Source: Megamonas funiformis
GTDB lineage: Bacteria > Bacillota > Negativicutes > Selenomonadales > Selenomonadaceae
NCBI RefSeq assembly: GCF_010669225.1
Contig: NZ_CP048627.1
Span: forward strand, 2,369,292 to 2,433,291
Length of the DNA stretch: 64,000 bases
Direction: 5' to 3'
The translations under genes and the position numbers were made by a program. Position 1 is the stretch's first letter. Every line of letters starts with the position of its first letter. The notes under the pieces were generated by a model, which saw only the letters and a program-made list of their open reading frames with translations, had not been told where the DNA came from and made no database searches. Positions 1 to 8,180 of the stretch are shown here, piece after piece.

Positions 1-711
1 AAAGAAATTGGCGCTACTAATACACATTTTAATAATCCTCATGGATTGACAGACCCAAATCATTATACAACAGCTAGAGATTTAGCTAAGATTGCAAGAT
101 ATACATATCAAAATGAAAAATTCCGTAAGATAGTATCAACAAAAGAACAAGAGATACAGTGGGTAAATCCAGCGGAACGAAAAGATATCTATGGTAGTAC
201 AAATCGTTTATTGTGGAATTATGATGATGTAACTGGTATAAAAACAGGGTATACTGATGCTGCTGGTGGCTGTTTAGTAGCTTCTGCACAAAAAAATGGT
301 GTTACACTTATTGCCGTAGTATTGAAAACATCAGATAGTAGAGCTCGTTTTGTTGAAGGCAGAGCTTTATTGGATTATGGATTTAAACATATAAAAGAAA
401 TGAAAACTGTTGATGAACAGAAATTAATTTCTAGTATATATACGCATAATAGCACTAATTATAAGACTACAGTAAAACCTATACAGCCTTTTACTTATTT
501 AGTCATGGATACAGATAATGTAGATGATTTTTCCTGGAAAATGAATTTACCAGCATATATAGATGCTCCATTAAAACAAGGTGCTAAAGTGGGAACAGTT
601 GATTTATTATATCAGGGAAATGTTGTTGGTAGTGTAGATATGGTAACGACAGAAGAAGTAACAGAAGGATTTAATCTTTTAGGTTTTTTACACAAATTAT
701 TTTTTAGTTAA
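1..711 (+). CDS. D-alanyl-D-alanine carboxypeptidase (PBP5/DacF type), 3' part only
   Basis: The 5' end lies outside the window; the frame is open from base 1 (K-E-I-G-A-T-N-T-H-F-N-N-P-H-G-L), so the TTG at 46 is an internal Leu codon, not a start. The visible part holds the family signature around N-P-H-G-L-T-D-P-N-H-Y-T-T-A and the KTG triad in GIKTGYTDAAGG, which lines the penicillin-binding active site. The last ~100 residues match the C-terminal beta domain of PBP5-type enzymes, which trim the terminal D-Ala of peptidoglycan stem peptides outside the membrane. The SxxK and SxN motifs must lie upstream. It ends in a hydrophobic stretch (FNLLGFLHKLFFS), consistent with membrane-edge attachment. 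Confidence 0.93.
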   Translation, partial: KEIGATNTHFNNPHGLTDPNHYTTARDLAKIARYTYQNEKFRKIVSTKEQEIQWVNPAERKDIYGSTNRLLWNYDDVTGIKTGYTDAAGGCLVASAQKNGVTLIAVVLKTSDSRARFVEGRALLDYGFKHIKEMKTVDEQKLISSIYTHNSTNYKTTVKPIQPFTYLVMDTDNVDDFSWKMNLPAYIDAPLKQGAKVGTVDLLYQGNVVGSVDMVTTEEVTEGFNLLGFLHKLFFS

Positions 712-747
712 TAAAGAGAAAACTTAATAAATGAAGGGAATGATAAT

Positions 748-1689
748 ATGCAAGCATTACTACACGCTATCAGTGGTGTTTTGACTTTGATTTTTATGGG
801 GCTGATAGGTTGCTATCTAGCTAAGATTGGTTGGATAAACAAAGATAATAAAGCTCTATTGCCGAAATTGGTAACAAATATATCATTGCCTTTGTTTTTT
901 ATCTATAATATTACACATGCTTTTAGTCATGACCAATTATTGCATTTAATAACTGGTTCTATCGTGCCATTTATTTCTATTGGTGTATGTTTTATTTTAA
1001 GTGTGTTTTTGGCAAGATTTATGTCTAAAAAAGGTCATAGAGGAATTTTTCAATCTACATTTACAACTTCAAATACTATTTTTGTAGGTTTACCAGTAAC
1101 TATGGCATTATTTGGTGAGGAAGCAATACCTTATACTTTATTGTATTTTTTTGCTAATACTACATTCTTTTGGACTTTAGGAAATGCTTGTATTCAGGCT
1201 GATTCAAAAGAATTTTCTTATCAGCAAATGTTTACTTTAAAAACATTGAGAAGAATTTTTTCTCCACCGATTTTAGGGTTTTTAGCTTCATTGATTATTT
1301 TAATTTTAGACATTCCTTTACCTAAATTTTTTATGGATACAGCTCAATATATGGGGAATTTAACAACACCACTTGCTTTGATTTTTATAGGTGTAACACT
1401 TTATTCCATGGGTTTGAAAAAAATTCGTTTTGATTTAGGTTTAATAGGTATATGTTTAGGTAGATTTATAATTGCACCGCTTAGCATGTACTTATTGTCT
1501 TTTATCTTCCCTATACCAGAATTGATGTTTAAAGTATTTGTAATCATGGCGTCATTACCTGCGATGATTCAAACAGTAGTATTATCTAGTCTTTATAATA
1601 CAGATACAGAATATGCAACATTAGTAGTTTCTGCGACTACATTATTATCTATAATTACAATTCCAATATATATGGTATTATTATCGTAA
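748..1689 (+). CDS. AEC family transporter (auxin efflux carrier type)
   Basis: A 313-residue, almost wholly hydrophobic protein with about ten predicted membrane spans in two halves, as in the AEC/BASS-fold family of organic anion or malate-type permeases. Family features include the conserved segment STFTTSNTIFVGLPV at about residue 105 and the C-terminal ASLPAMIQTVVLSSLY. The ATG at 748 follows a GAAGGGA ribosome site. It lies 36 bases after the carboxypeptidase gene and may be co-transcribed. The substrate cannot be told from sequence; members move malate, malonate or other carboxylates. Confidence 0.85.
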   Translation: MQALLHAISGVLTLIFMGLIGCYLAKIGWINKDNKALLPKLVTNISLPLFFIYNITHAFSHDQLLHLITGSIVPFISIGVCFILSVFLARFMSKKGHRGIFQSTFTTSNTIFVGLPVTMALFGEEAIPYTLLYFFANTTFFWTLGNACIQADSKEFSYQQMFTLKTLRRIFSPPILGFLASLIILILDIPLPKFFMDTAQYMGNLTTPLALIFIGVTLYSMGLKKIRFDLGLIGICLGRFIIAPLSMYLLSFIFPIPELMFKVFVIMASLPAMIQTVVLSSLYNTDTEYATLVVSATTLLSIITIPIYMVLLS

Positions 1690-1695
1690 GTTTTT

Positions 1696-1880
1696 GTTCA
1701 TTTCTTTGATGACAAAGAAACGAACCAAAGAAATCACCGCAGATAAAATTTTAATTTTGAAAATAATTATCGCTTCATACAACGCTTAGAAACTCGCTAC
1801 GCTCAAACATTCAGACTAAAACCGTATTCAGCGATAATTATTTTCAATAACCTTGCGGTTACCTTTAAAATTTTATAATG
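1696..1880. repeat. structured intergenic repeat-like element
   Basis: Two nested inverted repeats fill most of the gap after the AEC gene. First, a 13-bp hairpin (1696-1708 with 1713-1725, one mismatch, loop ATGA). Second, a large imperfect palindrome: 1755-1774 pairs with 1830-1849 (18 of 20), and outside it 1743-1754 pairs with about 1866-1877. The base composition is richer in CG steps than the neighbours (CTCGCTACGCTC). No ORF runs through it. It looks like a dispersed intergenic repeat or small non-autonomous element, and may also act as a terminator. The remaining bases to 2094 hold only the promoter and leader of the next gene. Confidence 0.5.
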
Positions 1881-2094
1881 CGGGAAATAAAAATACGTAT
1901 TATTTAATTGTAATTAATGTTTATATTAGTTTATGAATAAGAAAAATTATGTGAAATGTTGTACCTATTAGTGGATTTTACAGCAATAAAAAATTGTTTT
2001 TATCAGAGTAAAATCAGTATCATAGGGCGATTTTCTTTTTTTACATTTTTATTTAAAAGAAGACAAACATTGCACATATTGAGGAGAAATTTTT

Positions 2095-2730
2095 ATGTCC
2101 TATAAGGTTTATTTATTTGATTTTGATTACACTTTGGCAAATTCAGAAGTTGGTATTGTGAAGTGTTTTGAGTTGCTTATGGAGCAGGAGGGGTATCCAC
2201 TTCGTCCTAAAGATGAGATAAAAAGAACTATTGGTCTGCCTATGAGTGAGGCTTTGTCTATATTGACTGGAGAGGTTGATGAAGCAAAAATACAGGAATT
2301 AAAAGATAAATATACTGTTTTTGCTGATTTATATATGACAGAGAATACATATTTATATAATGATACAAAAATGGTATTGAAGACTTTAAAAGAACGTGGG
2401 GCTAAAATAGCAATTATCTCTAGTAAAACACGTCGTCGTATTATGCAGACTTTGACTAGGGATAAAATAGATGATTTGGTAGAGTTTATTATCGGTAGTG
2501 AGGATAAATATGCGTATAAACCTGCTCCAGATGGAATTTTAGAAGCTGTTAAGCGTTTAAATGTAGATAAAAAAGATGTAATTTACATTGGTGATAATAT
2601 TGTAGATGCTCAAGCTGCTCAAAATGCGCAGGTGGATTTTGCAGGGGTATTAACAGGAAATAATATTAAAGCAGATTTTGCAAAATTTCCTCATGTTAAA
2701 ATAATGAATTGTTTACAAGAATTAATATAA
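2095..2730 (+). CDS. HAD-superfamily phosphatase (phosphoglycolate phosphatase/PpaX-like)
   Basis: A 211-residue HAD hydrolase. Motif I is DFDYTLANS (residues 9-17), with the nucleophile Asp9 and acid Asp11; motif II is the IISSKT region at ~102; motif III Lys is in EDKYAYKPAP; motif IV is IGDNIVDAQAA at ~162. A helical cap sits between motif I and II, as in subfamily IA enzymes such as Gph and PpaX. The likely reaction is hydrolysis of a small phosphomonoester or pyrophosphate; the exact substrate is not readable. The ATG at 2095 has GAGGAG nine bases upstream. It ends 42 bases before a strong hairpin. Confidence 0.88.
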   Translation: MSYKVYLFDFDYTLANSEVGIVKCFELLMEQEGYPLRPKDEIKRTIGLPMSEALSILTGEVDEAKIQELKDKYTVFADLYMTENTYLYNDTKMVLKTLKERGAKIAIISSKTRRRIMQTLTRDKIDDLVEFIIGSEDKYAYKPAPDGILEAVKRLNVDKKDVIYIGDNIVDAQAAQNAQVDFAGVLTGNNIKADFAKFPHVKIMNCLQELI

Positions 2731-2772
2731 TGTCTTAGATATAAAATTTAAAATAATTATGTAGATAAAAAG

Positions 2773-2843
2773 AAAAAGTAGTCAACTAAAATATATTAAA
2801 CGGAAAGGGGAAATTTAATATATTTTTAGATTGACTACTTTTT
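2773..2843. terminator. long bidirectional hairpin (terminator or MITE-like palindrome)
   Basis: Left arm 2773-2800 and right arm 2814-2843 pair over about 28 bp with two single-base bulges around a 13-base loop. The arms begin AAAAAG and end CTTTTT, so it can terminate both the HAD gene (+) and the queD remnant (-). It is unusually long for a plain terminator, and the queD remnant stops exactly at its edge, so an inserted palindromic element is possible. Confidence 0.75.
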
Positions 2844-3079
2844 GGCTATAAGTAATGGATCATCTTCACGCAAAATTAAAGCATGATCAAAATTCAAAAA
2901 ACTTCCCATGCAGTTTTTTGAATTTCATTACAAGGGAATACCATATTTACGCCAGAATTAATAGAACCTTCTACTTCAATAGTAAGAACACCTGTATGCC
3001 CATGAAGATATTGAGCTTCGCCCTTGAAACCATAAAAACGATGTGCATACTGTAAATCAAGTTTTGTAATACTTCTCAT
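2835..3079 (-). pseudogene. queD: 6-carboxytetrahydropterin synthase (QueD)-like remnant, frameshifted and truncated
   Basis: Starting at the ATG at 3079, the frame encodes a QueD/6-pyruvoyltetrahydropterin synthase N-terminus: KLDLQYAHRFYGFKGEAQYL then LHGHTGVLTIEVEG, with the zinc-ligand His residues of AHRF and HGH. It stops at 2894. Dropping into the next frame restores family sequence (NFDHALILREDDPLL) to a stop at 2835, inside the long palindrome. The intact enzyme of this subfamily would be expected to run well beyond the ~85 residues seen, so the C-terminal part is lost. The break lies at a T6 run (2896-2901) that is one arm of a perfect 13-bp inverted repeat. A nonfunctional relic is the likeliest reading. 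Confidence 0.7.
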
Positions 3080-3278
3080 AAATAACACTTTCTTTGTAAT
3101 TTTTATTAATCAATAATCTTTATCCATTAATACTGCATCAACACTTCTATAAAATATCAATATTTTTTAGAAATTTTTATTATTTTTTTACATTTACTTC
3201 ATTATCCTTTAAAATATACCATTTATAATAAAAGCATATCAGTTAGGAAATAGCACCTCTGGTTATTAGATACATTTA

Positions 3279-3321
3279 TAGAAGAAGAAGACTTGCTATG
3301 CGTGGTAGCTTCTATCTTCTA
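3279..3321. other. imperfect hairpin in the leader of the following HAD gene
   Basis: 3279-3290 can pair with 3309-3321 with one bulge, leaving an 18-base loop that itself has a CTA/TAG pair. No T-run follows, so it is not an obvious terminator. It ends 30 bases before the start codon at 3352. Function unknown; the rest of the 3080-3351 gap is AT-rich with no ORF I can support. Confidence 0.3.
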
Positions 3322-3351
3322 CAAAATTAACTCCATTTTGAGGTAATAATT

Positions 3352-4203
3352 ATGACAGATTTTAGTAATGTTTTCTTAATCAGTGATATGGATGGCACAT
3401 TAATTAATTCTAAATCGCAAATTTCCACTATTAACAAATATGCTTTAAATGAATTCACTAAAGCCGGTGGTACATTTGCAGTAGCTACTGGAAGAACCCT
3501 CCACAGTTGTAAACAATATATTCCAGAGCTTCCTATAAATGCACCTAGCATATTTTATAATGGCACAATCTTGCAAGATACGAATAATAATGTAGTCTTA
3601 AAAACATTATCACTGCAAACAAAAATTCTTTTCAATTTTCTCAAACAATGTTTAATTCATTGTCCTAACACTTGTATAGAACTTCATACTAAAGATACTT
3701 TTTACATCATCACTAAAGAAGAATTTGATGACCCTGTTATCAAACGTGAAAATTTATCTTATATCAGAAGTAATCTAGATGACCTTTATGATTTAGATAT
3801 CTTAAAAGTCCAATTCTATACAACAAATACTCATACGATATCATGGCTCCATAATTTCGCCAAATCTATGGAGATGGATAAAATTGCCAAATATTTTACT
3901 TCTTGGTATAGTTATTTTGAATTAATTCCTAAAAATGCTTCTAAAGGTATTATGTTGGATAATTTACGCAAAATGCCTATGTACAAGGATAAAATATTTA
4001 TCGCTGTTGGTGATTTTGACAATGATATAGAAATGCTTCTCTTTGCCGACTACGGCATTGCTGCTCAAAATGCTACGCAAAACCTTAAACAAGTAGCAGA
4101 CATCATCGGCGTAAGCTGTGATGAACACCTTCTTTTTCATGTTATCAACAAAATTATTCCTAATTTGGATAAACTGATGATAACAACTCTTCAAACTGCA
4201 TAA
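3352..4203 (+). CDS. Cof-type HAD-IIB family hydrolase
   Basis: A 283-residue sugar-phosphatase-like HAD protein. Motif I is SDMDGTLINSK (about residues 11-21), motif II is AVATGRT (~45), the motif III Lys lies in KNASKGIM, and motif IV is GDFDNDIEML (~220). The long middle region is the alpha/beta C2B cap that sets substrate choice in Cof/YidA enzymes. In this family motif IV is usually GDxxND, and here it is GDFDND, so catalysis should be intact. The ATG follows GAGGTAATAATT. It ends at a shared terminator with the aminotransferase on the other strand. Substrate not determinable. Confidence 0.9.
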   Translation: MTDFSNVFLISDMDGTLINSKSQISTINKYALNEFTKAGGTFAVATGRTLHSCKQYIPELPINAPSIFYNGTILQDTNNNVVLKTLSLQTKILFNFLKQCLIHCPNTCIELHTKDTFYIITKEEFDDPVIKRENLSYIRSNLDDLYDLDILKVQFYTTNTHTISWLHNFAKSMEMDKIAKYFTSWYSYFELIPKNASKGIMLDNLRKMPMYKDKIFIAVGDFDNDIEMLLFADYGIAAQNATQNLKQVADIIGVSCDEHLLFHVINKIIPNLDKLMITTLQTA

Positions 4204-4204
4204 G

Positions 4205-4243
4205 AAAAACCTTCTATGTATAGCCCTAACATAGAAGGTTTTT
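4205..4243. terminator. bidirectional rho-independent terminator
   Basis: Perfect 15-bp stem, 4205-4219 with 4229-4243, nine-base loop, T-tract on the plus side and A-tract on the other. It serves the convergent HAD gene (+) and PatB-type gene (-). Confidence 0.9.
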
Positions 4244-4261
4244 CTTTTTTTATCTATAAAT

Positions 4262-5449
4262 TTATTTCACAGCAAACTCTTTATAAGCCTGATATAAACG
4301 CTCTAATGCCCAATAAATATATTTTGTTGGACAAGCCAAATTCCAACGCTCAAACCCACTACCTGCTTTACCAAATATATAACCTTCATCAAAATAAAGG
4401 CACGCTTTTTGGCGATTACGCATTTCTAATTCTTCATTAGTTAAATTAAATGCTCTAAAATCAAGCCATAATAAATATGTCGCTTGAAGCTGTGTTATTT
4501 TCACTTGTGGAAAATACTCTTGCATAAAATCCATAATTGTTTTTTTATTTGTATCAATGATATTTATGACCTCTGTCAACCATTCTTCACCATATTCATA
4601 AGCTAGGCGACAAGCTTCATAACTCAAAATACTACAAGCAAAATCTGCATCAGTTGCTTGTTCTGCTTTAAATAAATTGCGATAATTTTCATTAGCTATA
4701 AATACATTAGAAAGTTGCATACCTGCTAAATTAAATGTTTTACTTGGTGCTGTGCAAATAATTGAATGTTCTAATGCTTCTTTAGAAATCGTACCATAGG
4801 AAACATGTTTAAATCCCGGCATGATTAAATCTGCATGAATTTCATCTGCTACTACTAAAATATCATTTGCTAAACAAATTTCACTGATTTTAGTTAATTC
4901 TTCTCTTGTCCAAATACGACCGCAAGGATTATGTGGACTACAAAGTATCAACATTTTTGTATCTATTGCTTTAGCTTTTTTTGTAAATAAGTCCCAATCA
5001 ATATCATATGTCATACCATTATTAATCAAAGGTATTTCCACTAATTTTCTTTGATTGATTTCTATAGCTTTATACATAGGATAATAAACAGGTGTAAATA
5101 ACATCACACCATCGCCTTTTTGCGTAAATGCTTTTACAGCAGTGAAAAAAGCATTTACTACACTATGTGTTTCTACAAGCCATTTTTCATCAACTGTAAA
5201 ATCATGATGTTTTTGTTGCCATTTACAAACGTTTTCACGATATTTTTTATTCGTGCCTGCATAGCCTAAGATATTATCATCTATAAATTTCTTTAATCCT
5301 TCTGTGATTTCTGGGGCAAGTTTAAATTCCATATCAGCTACAGAAAAAGGAATTACTTTTTCATCTACTAAAGGATTATTTTTCATTTCCTGCCATTTTT
5401 GACTGCCAATGCCAAAGCGAGCATTAATATTTTCTAAATCGTATTTCAT
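4262..5449 (-). CDS. patB: MalY/PatB family aminotransferase (cystathionine beta-lyase)
   Basis: A 395-residue PLP enzyme of fold type I. The PLP lysine is in CTAPSKTFNLAGMQLSN, and the cofactor-binding motifs SPHNPCGRIW and VVADEIHADL are in place. MalY/PatB enzymes cleave C-S bonds in cystathionine or cysteine conjugates, giving homocysteine or thiols, pyruvate and ammonia. I chose the ATG at 5449 because AGAGGTG lies seven bases upstream; the earlier in-frame ATG at 5467 overlaps that ribosome site. It is a single gene between a terminator and the divergent cbiM promoter region. Aminotransferase activity toward other substrates is possible. Confidence 0.9.
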   Translation of the reverse strand: MKYDLENINARFGIGSQKWQEMKNNPLVDEKVIPFSVADMEFKLAPEITEGLKKFIDDNILGYAGTNKKYRENVCKWQQKHHDFTVDEKWLVETHSVVNAFFTAVKAFTQKGDGVMLFTPVYYPMYKAIEINQRKLVEIPLINNGMTYDIDWDLFTKKAKAIDTKMLILCSPHNPCGRIWTREELTKISEICLANDILVVADEIHADLIMPGFKHVSYGTISKEALEHSIICTAPSKTFNLAGMQLSNVFIANENYRNLFKAEQATDADFACSILSYEACRLAYEYGEEWLTEVINIIDTNKKTIMDFMQEYFPQVKITQLQATYLLWLDFRAFNLTNEELEMRNRQKACLYFDEGYIFGKAGSGFERWNLACPTKYIYWALERLYQAYKEFAVK

Positions 5450-5603
5450 AAAATACACCTCTTTCATTTTTAATTATCATATTCCCCCATACCCCCATAT
5501 AAAAATATTTTTACTTTCCTAAATTATAGCTTAATGCTTTGATATCCATGATTTTATTTTAATTTTTATTTCTATCCTATACATAGGCTTATATTTATCA
5601 TTT

Positions 5604-5639
5604 ATAAATAATATAATGATGGCAAATAATATTATTTAT
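5604..5639. promoter_or_regulatory. palindrome just upstream of the cbiM ribosome site (candidate operator)
   Basis: Perfect 11-bp arms, 5604-5614 and 5629-5639, separated by 14 bases and ending two bases before the AGGAGG of cbiM at 5641. Dyad operators at this place are common for metal-dependent repressors (NikR, Fur, MntR families). No cobalamin riboswitch is present in this leader. Regulator unknown; the arms are pure AT, so chance symmetry is possible. Confidence 0.4.
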
Positions 5640-5654
5640 AAGGAGGATTTCATC

Positions 5655-6650
5655 ATGCATATTCCTGATAATTATTTAAGCCCTTCCACTTGTGCTACTT
5701 TATTTGTAGCTATGACACCTATCTGGTACTATTCTATCCGCAAGATAAATAAAACTTTATCTGCTGATAAAATCCCTTTAATTGGTATAGGTGGCGCATT
5801 TGCTTTTATTTTAATGATGTTTAATCTGCCCATTCCTGATGGCACTACAGCCCACGCTGTCGGTGGAACACTCATTGCTTTACTGCTAGGACCCTATGCT
5901 GCCTGTATAGCTATCAGTGTAGCACTTTTCATTCAAGCTATAATCTTTGGTGATGGTGGTATTTTATCTTTTGGGGCTAATTGTTTTAATATAGCATTTA
6001 TTTTACCTTTCACAGGCTTTTTTATTTATAAAATTTTAAATAAAATTCATTTATCTCCGTTTTATCATAAATGCACTATTTTTCTATCTGCCTATATCAG
6101 TATAAATTTAGCTGCTTTTTTCACAGCTTTAGAACTTGGTATTCAGCCATTATTATTTGTAGATAATTTAGCTCAACCGCTTTATTGTCCGTATCCTCTT
6201 TGGATATCCATACCTGCCATGGCTTTATCTCATTTGACAATTGCCGGCATAGCAGAAGGTTTATTTACTTTATCTTTATATCTTTTTATCCTCAAGACAT
6301 CTCCAAATATAATTTATGACAGCCAACAAATAAAATTAAATTCTATTTTTTCTTTATTAGCATTTTTAATTATCATTTCTCCAATTGGACTCATAGCTGA
6401 AGGTACTGCATGGGGTGAATGGGCTCCAGAAGAAATTTTAAATGATACTTCTTCAGGGGTTTCTCTTGGATTTATTCCAGAAAAATTATTAAATGGATTT
6501 AATTATGAAGCTTTTTTCCCTGATTATACTATGAGTGGGACAACTGATATTTTAGCTTATATAGCTTCAGCTATTATTGGTGTCGCTCTTTTAATCATTA
6601 TCTTTAAAATACTTGGAAGTATTATTTATGCAAAAAAACAATCACTTTGA
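5655..6650 (+). CDS. cbiM: cobalt/nickel ECF transporter substrate component CbiM with CbiN-like PDGLE domain
   Basis: A 331-residue membrane protein. The N-terminus MHIPDNYLSP is the CbiM/NikM signature in which Met1, His2 and the following residues bind the metal ion; this fixes the start at 5655, behind AAGGAGG. Residues ~15-225 carry the CbiM core with the conserved HAVGGTL and FGDGGI-like motifs. The last ~90 residues match the PDGLE/CbiN accessory domain (SPIGLIAEGTAWGEW, then GFNYEAFFPDY), so M and N functions are fused. It imports Co2+ or Ni2+ together with CbiQ and CbiO, whose genes follow with overlaps. B12 genes nearby favour cobalt, but nickel cannot be excluded. Confidence 0.93.
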   Translation: MHIPDNYLSPSTCATLFVAMTPIWYYSIRKINKTLSADKIPLIGIGGAFAFILMMFNLPIPDGTTAHAVGGTLIALLLGPYAACIAISVALFIQAIIFGDGGILSFGANCFNIAFILPFTGFFIYKILNKIHLSPFYHKCTIFLSAYISINLAAFFTALELGIQPLLFVDNLAQPLYCPYPLWISIPAMALSHLTIAGIAEGLFTLSLYLFILKTSPNIIYDSQQIKLNSIFSLLAFLIIISPIGLIAEGTAWGEWAPEEILNDTSSGVSLGFIPEKLLNGFNYEAFFPDYTMSGTTDILAYIASAIIGVALLIIIFKILGSIIYAKKQSL

Positions 6651-7458
6651 TAATTCTGCTAAAATTCCTAAATGGCTTTTAACTACAGATGAGTACACAC
6701 CCCCAAAGGATAAAGATAAATTTTGGCAAAAAACTTTATTTTCCATTACTACTAAATTAATTTTTCTTCGCCATCATAATTATCCCCATAAAAACAGTTG
6801 GCTAAATCCCAGTGAAAAATTATTACTCATTTTTCTCACCATAATTTTAATAAATTCTGCACAAAAAATATTTTTTCCTTTAATTCTCTTAGCTTTTAGT
6901 CTAATTTATTTATCGACTTTAAATACTAAACTCATCATTTCTATATTAAAACCGACTTTGATATCAACTTTATTCTCTTTGATAATAATTTTACCTTCTC
7001 TATTACTAAATAATACTCGCCTTTTCTATCTGCCTTTTAAAATTTTTATAACTGTTCTTCTTTTAGCTTATATCGCTCAAACTATCCCTTTTTATAGACT
7101 AAGTAAAATTCTTCGCCTATTTCATATTCCTGCGATATTTATTTTAACCTTAGATTTAACACTAAAATATATCGTGATTTTAGGAGATACCATTACCAAT
7201 TTATTAATTTCTCTAAAATTGCGCTCTGTAGGTAAAAATAATTTTAAGTATCAAAGTCTAGCCTCTATATCAGGCACTACATTTCTAAAATCACAGATTT
7301 ATACTAAAGAAACTTATCATGCTATGATATGTCGTTGTTTTGATGAAAATTACACGCCAGTTATTAAACATAAATTTAAATTAAAATATATTTGGCATAT
7401 TATCGTAATTATCATCTATCTATTATTTTATTTTTTCAGTGAAGGATATTTTCTATGA
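6628..7458 (+). CDS. cbiQ: ECF transporter transmembrane component CbiQ
   Basis: A 276-residue protein with a cytoplasmic N-terminus followed by about five membrane spans. The family coupling motif region lies around SLKLRSVGKNN, with AMICRCFDE further on, corresponding to the CbiQ A-x-x-x-R-G-type ATPase-contact helices. The ATG at 6628 has GGAAG upstream and overlaps the end of cbiM by 23 bases, implying translational coupling. It is the EcfT scaffold that links CbiM to the ATPase CbiO. The N-terminal ~50 hydrophilic residues are longer than usual for CbiQ. Confidence 0.87.
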   Translation: MQKNNHFDNSAKIPKWLLTTDEYTPPKDKDKFWQKTLFSITTKLIFLRHHNYPHKNSWLNPSEKLLLIFLTIILINSAQKIFFPLILLAFSLIYLSTLNTKLIISILKPTLISTLFSLIIILPSLLLNNTRLFYLPFKIFITVLLLAYIAQTIPFYRLSKILRLFHIPAIFILTLDLTLKYIVILGDTITNLLISLKLRSVGKNNFKYQSLASISGTTFLKSQIYTKETYHAMICRCFDENYTPVIKHKFKLKYIWHIIVIIIYLLFYFFSEGYFL

Positions 7459-8129
7459 CACCAATTATAAATCTATCTCATATAAGCTATAACTATGAAG
7501 AAGTTTCTGCTTTAAATGATATCTCTCTTGAAATTTATGCTGGAGAATTAATCTTTTTTACGGGTCCTAATGGTTGTGGTAAATCCACTTTATTTAAACT
7601 TTTAAATGGTCTAATCTTTCCCACTAAAGGTGAATATTACTTTGATAATAAGAAAATCGATAAAAATACTTTGCAAGATAATATATTTGCTAAAAACTTT
7701 CATAAACGCATTGGCTATATTTTTCAAAATCCAGATGTGCAATTATTCAATGCTACAGTATATGATGAAATCGCCTTTGCCCCAAGGCAAATGAATTTAG
7801 ATGAAGACATCATTCATCAACGTGTAAATGAGCTTTTAATTTATTTAAATATACAACATTTACAAAATAGACCATCTTATCATCTAAGTGGTGGCGAACA
7901 GAAAAAAGTGGCTCTTGCTGCAATCTTAGCTCTAAATCCAGATATACTTATGATTGATGAGCCTTTAAATGGGCTTGATAATAAAACTAGACAATGGTTT
8001 AAAGATTTTCTCATAGATTTTATCAAAGCTAATAAGACTATTTTGATTTCTACGCATGAACAAGAATTATTATCCCTACCTCATAGTCGCATTATAAAAT
8101 TCAATGATGAGCATACAATTTTAAATTAA
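7455..8129 (+). CDS. cbiO: ECF transporter ATP-binding protein CbiO
   Basis: A 224-residue ABC ATPase. Walker A is GPNGCGKST (~36-44), the Q-loop is IFQNPDVQLF, the signature is LSGGEQKKVALA, Walker B is ILMIDEPLNGLD, and the switch His is in ISTHEQE. FQNPDVQLF is typical of the CbiO/EcfA branch. Its ATG overlaps the cbiQ stop (ATGA). It powers cobalt or nickel uptake through CbiM/CbiQ. At 224 residues it is shorter than many EcfA proteins (~270), lacking most of the C-terminal extension. Confidence 0.93.
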   Translation: MTPIINLSHISYNYEEVSALNDISLEIYAGELIFFTGPNGCGKSTLFKLLNGLIFPTKGEYYFDNKKIDKNTLQDNIFAKNFHKRIGYIFQNPDVQLFNATVYDEIAFAPRQMNLDEDIIHQRVNELLIYLNIQHLQNRPSYHLSGGEQKKVALAAILALNPDILMIDEPLNGLDNKTRQWFKDFLIDFIKANKTILISTHEQELLSLPHSRIIKFNDEHTILN

Positions 8130-8139
8130 AATCAACTAA

Positions 8140-8179
8140 AAAAGTGTTGTATATAGCCTAGACCATATACAACACTTTT
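8140..8179. terminator. bidirectional rho-independent terminator
   Basis: Perfect 15-bp stem, 8140-8154 with 8165-8179, between the convergent ends of cbiO and ahbD. A and T runs flank it on both sides. Confidence 0.9.
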
Positions 8180-8180
8180 A

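Noticed and set aside
1972-2050. Possible terminator AAAATC/GATTTT followed by T-rich DNA before the HAD gene
   Set aside because: The stem is only six weak pairs; the evidence does not rise above AT-rich background.
2855-3055. Plus-strand 66-codon frame between the HAD genes
   Set aside because: It is antisense to the queD-like remnant and shows no protein pattern of its own.
3080-3351. preQ1 riboswitch near the queD-like remnant
   Set aside because: Neither strand shows the preQ1 aptamer pattern; only an imperfect hairpin is seen.
4216-4440. Plus-strand 74-codon frame after the Cof-type gene
   Set aside because: It starts in the terminator hairpin and runs antisense to the PatB-type gene.
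5468-5654. Cobalamin riboswitch before cbiM
   Set aside because: No B12 box or conserved core is present; only an AT-rich dyad was found.
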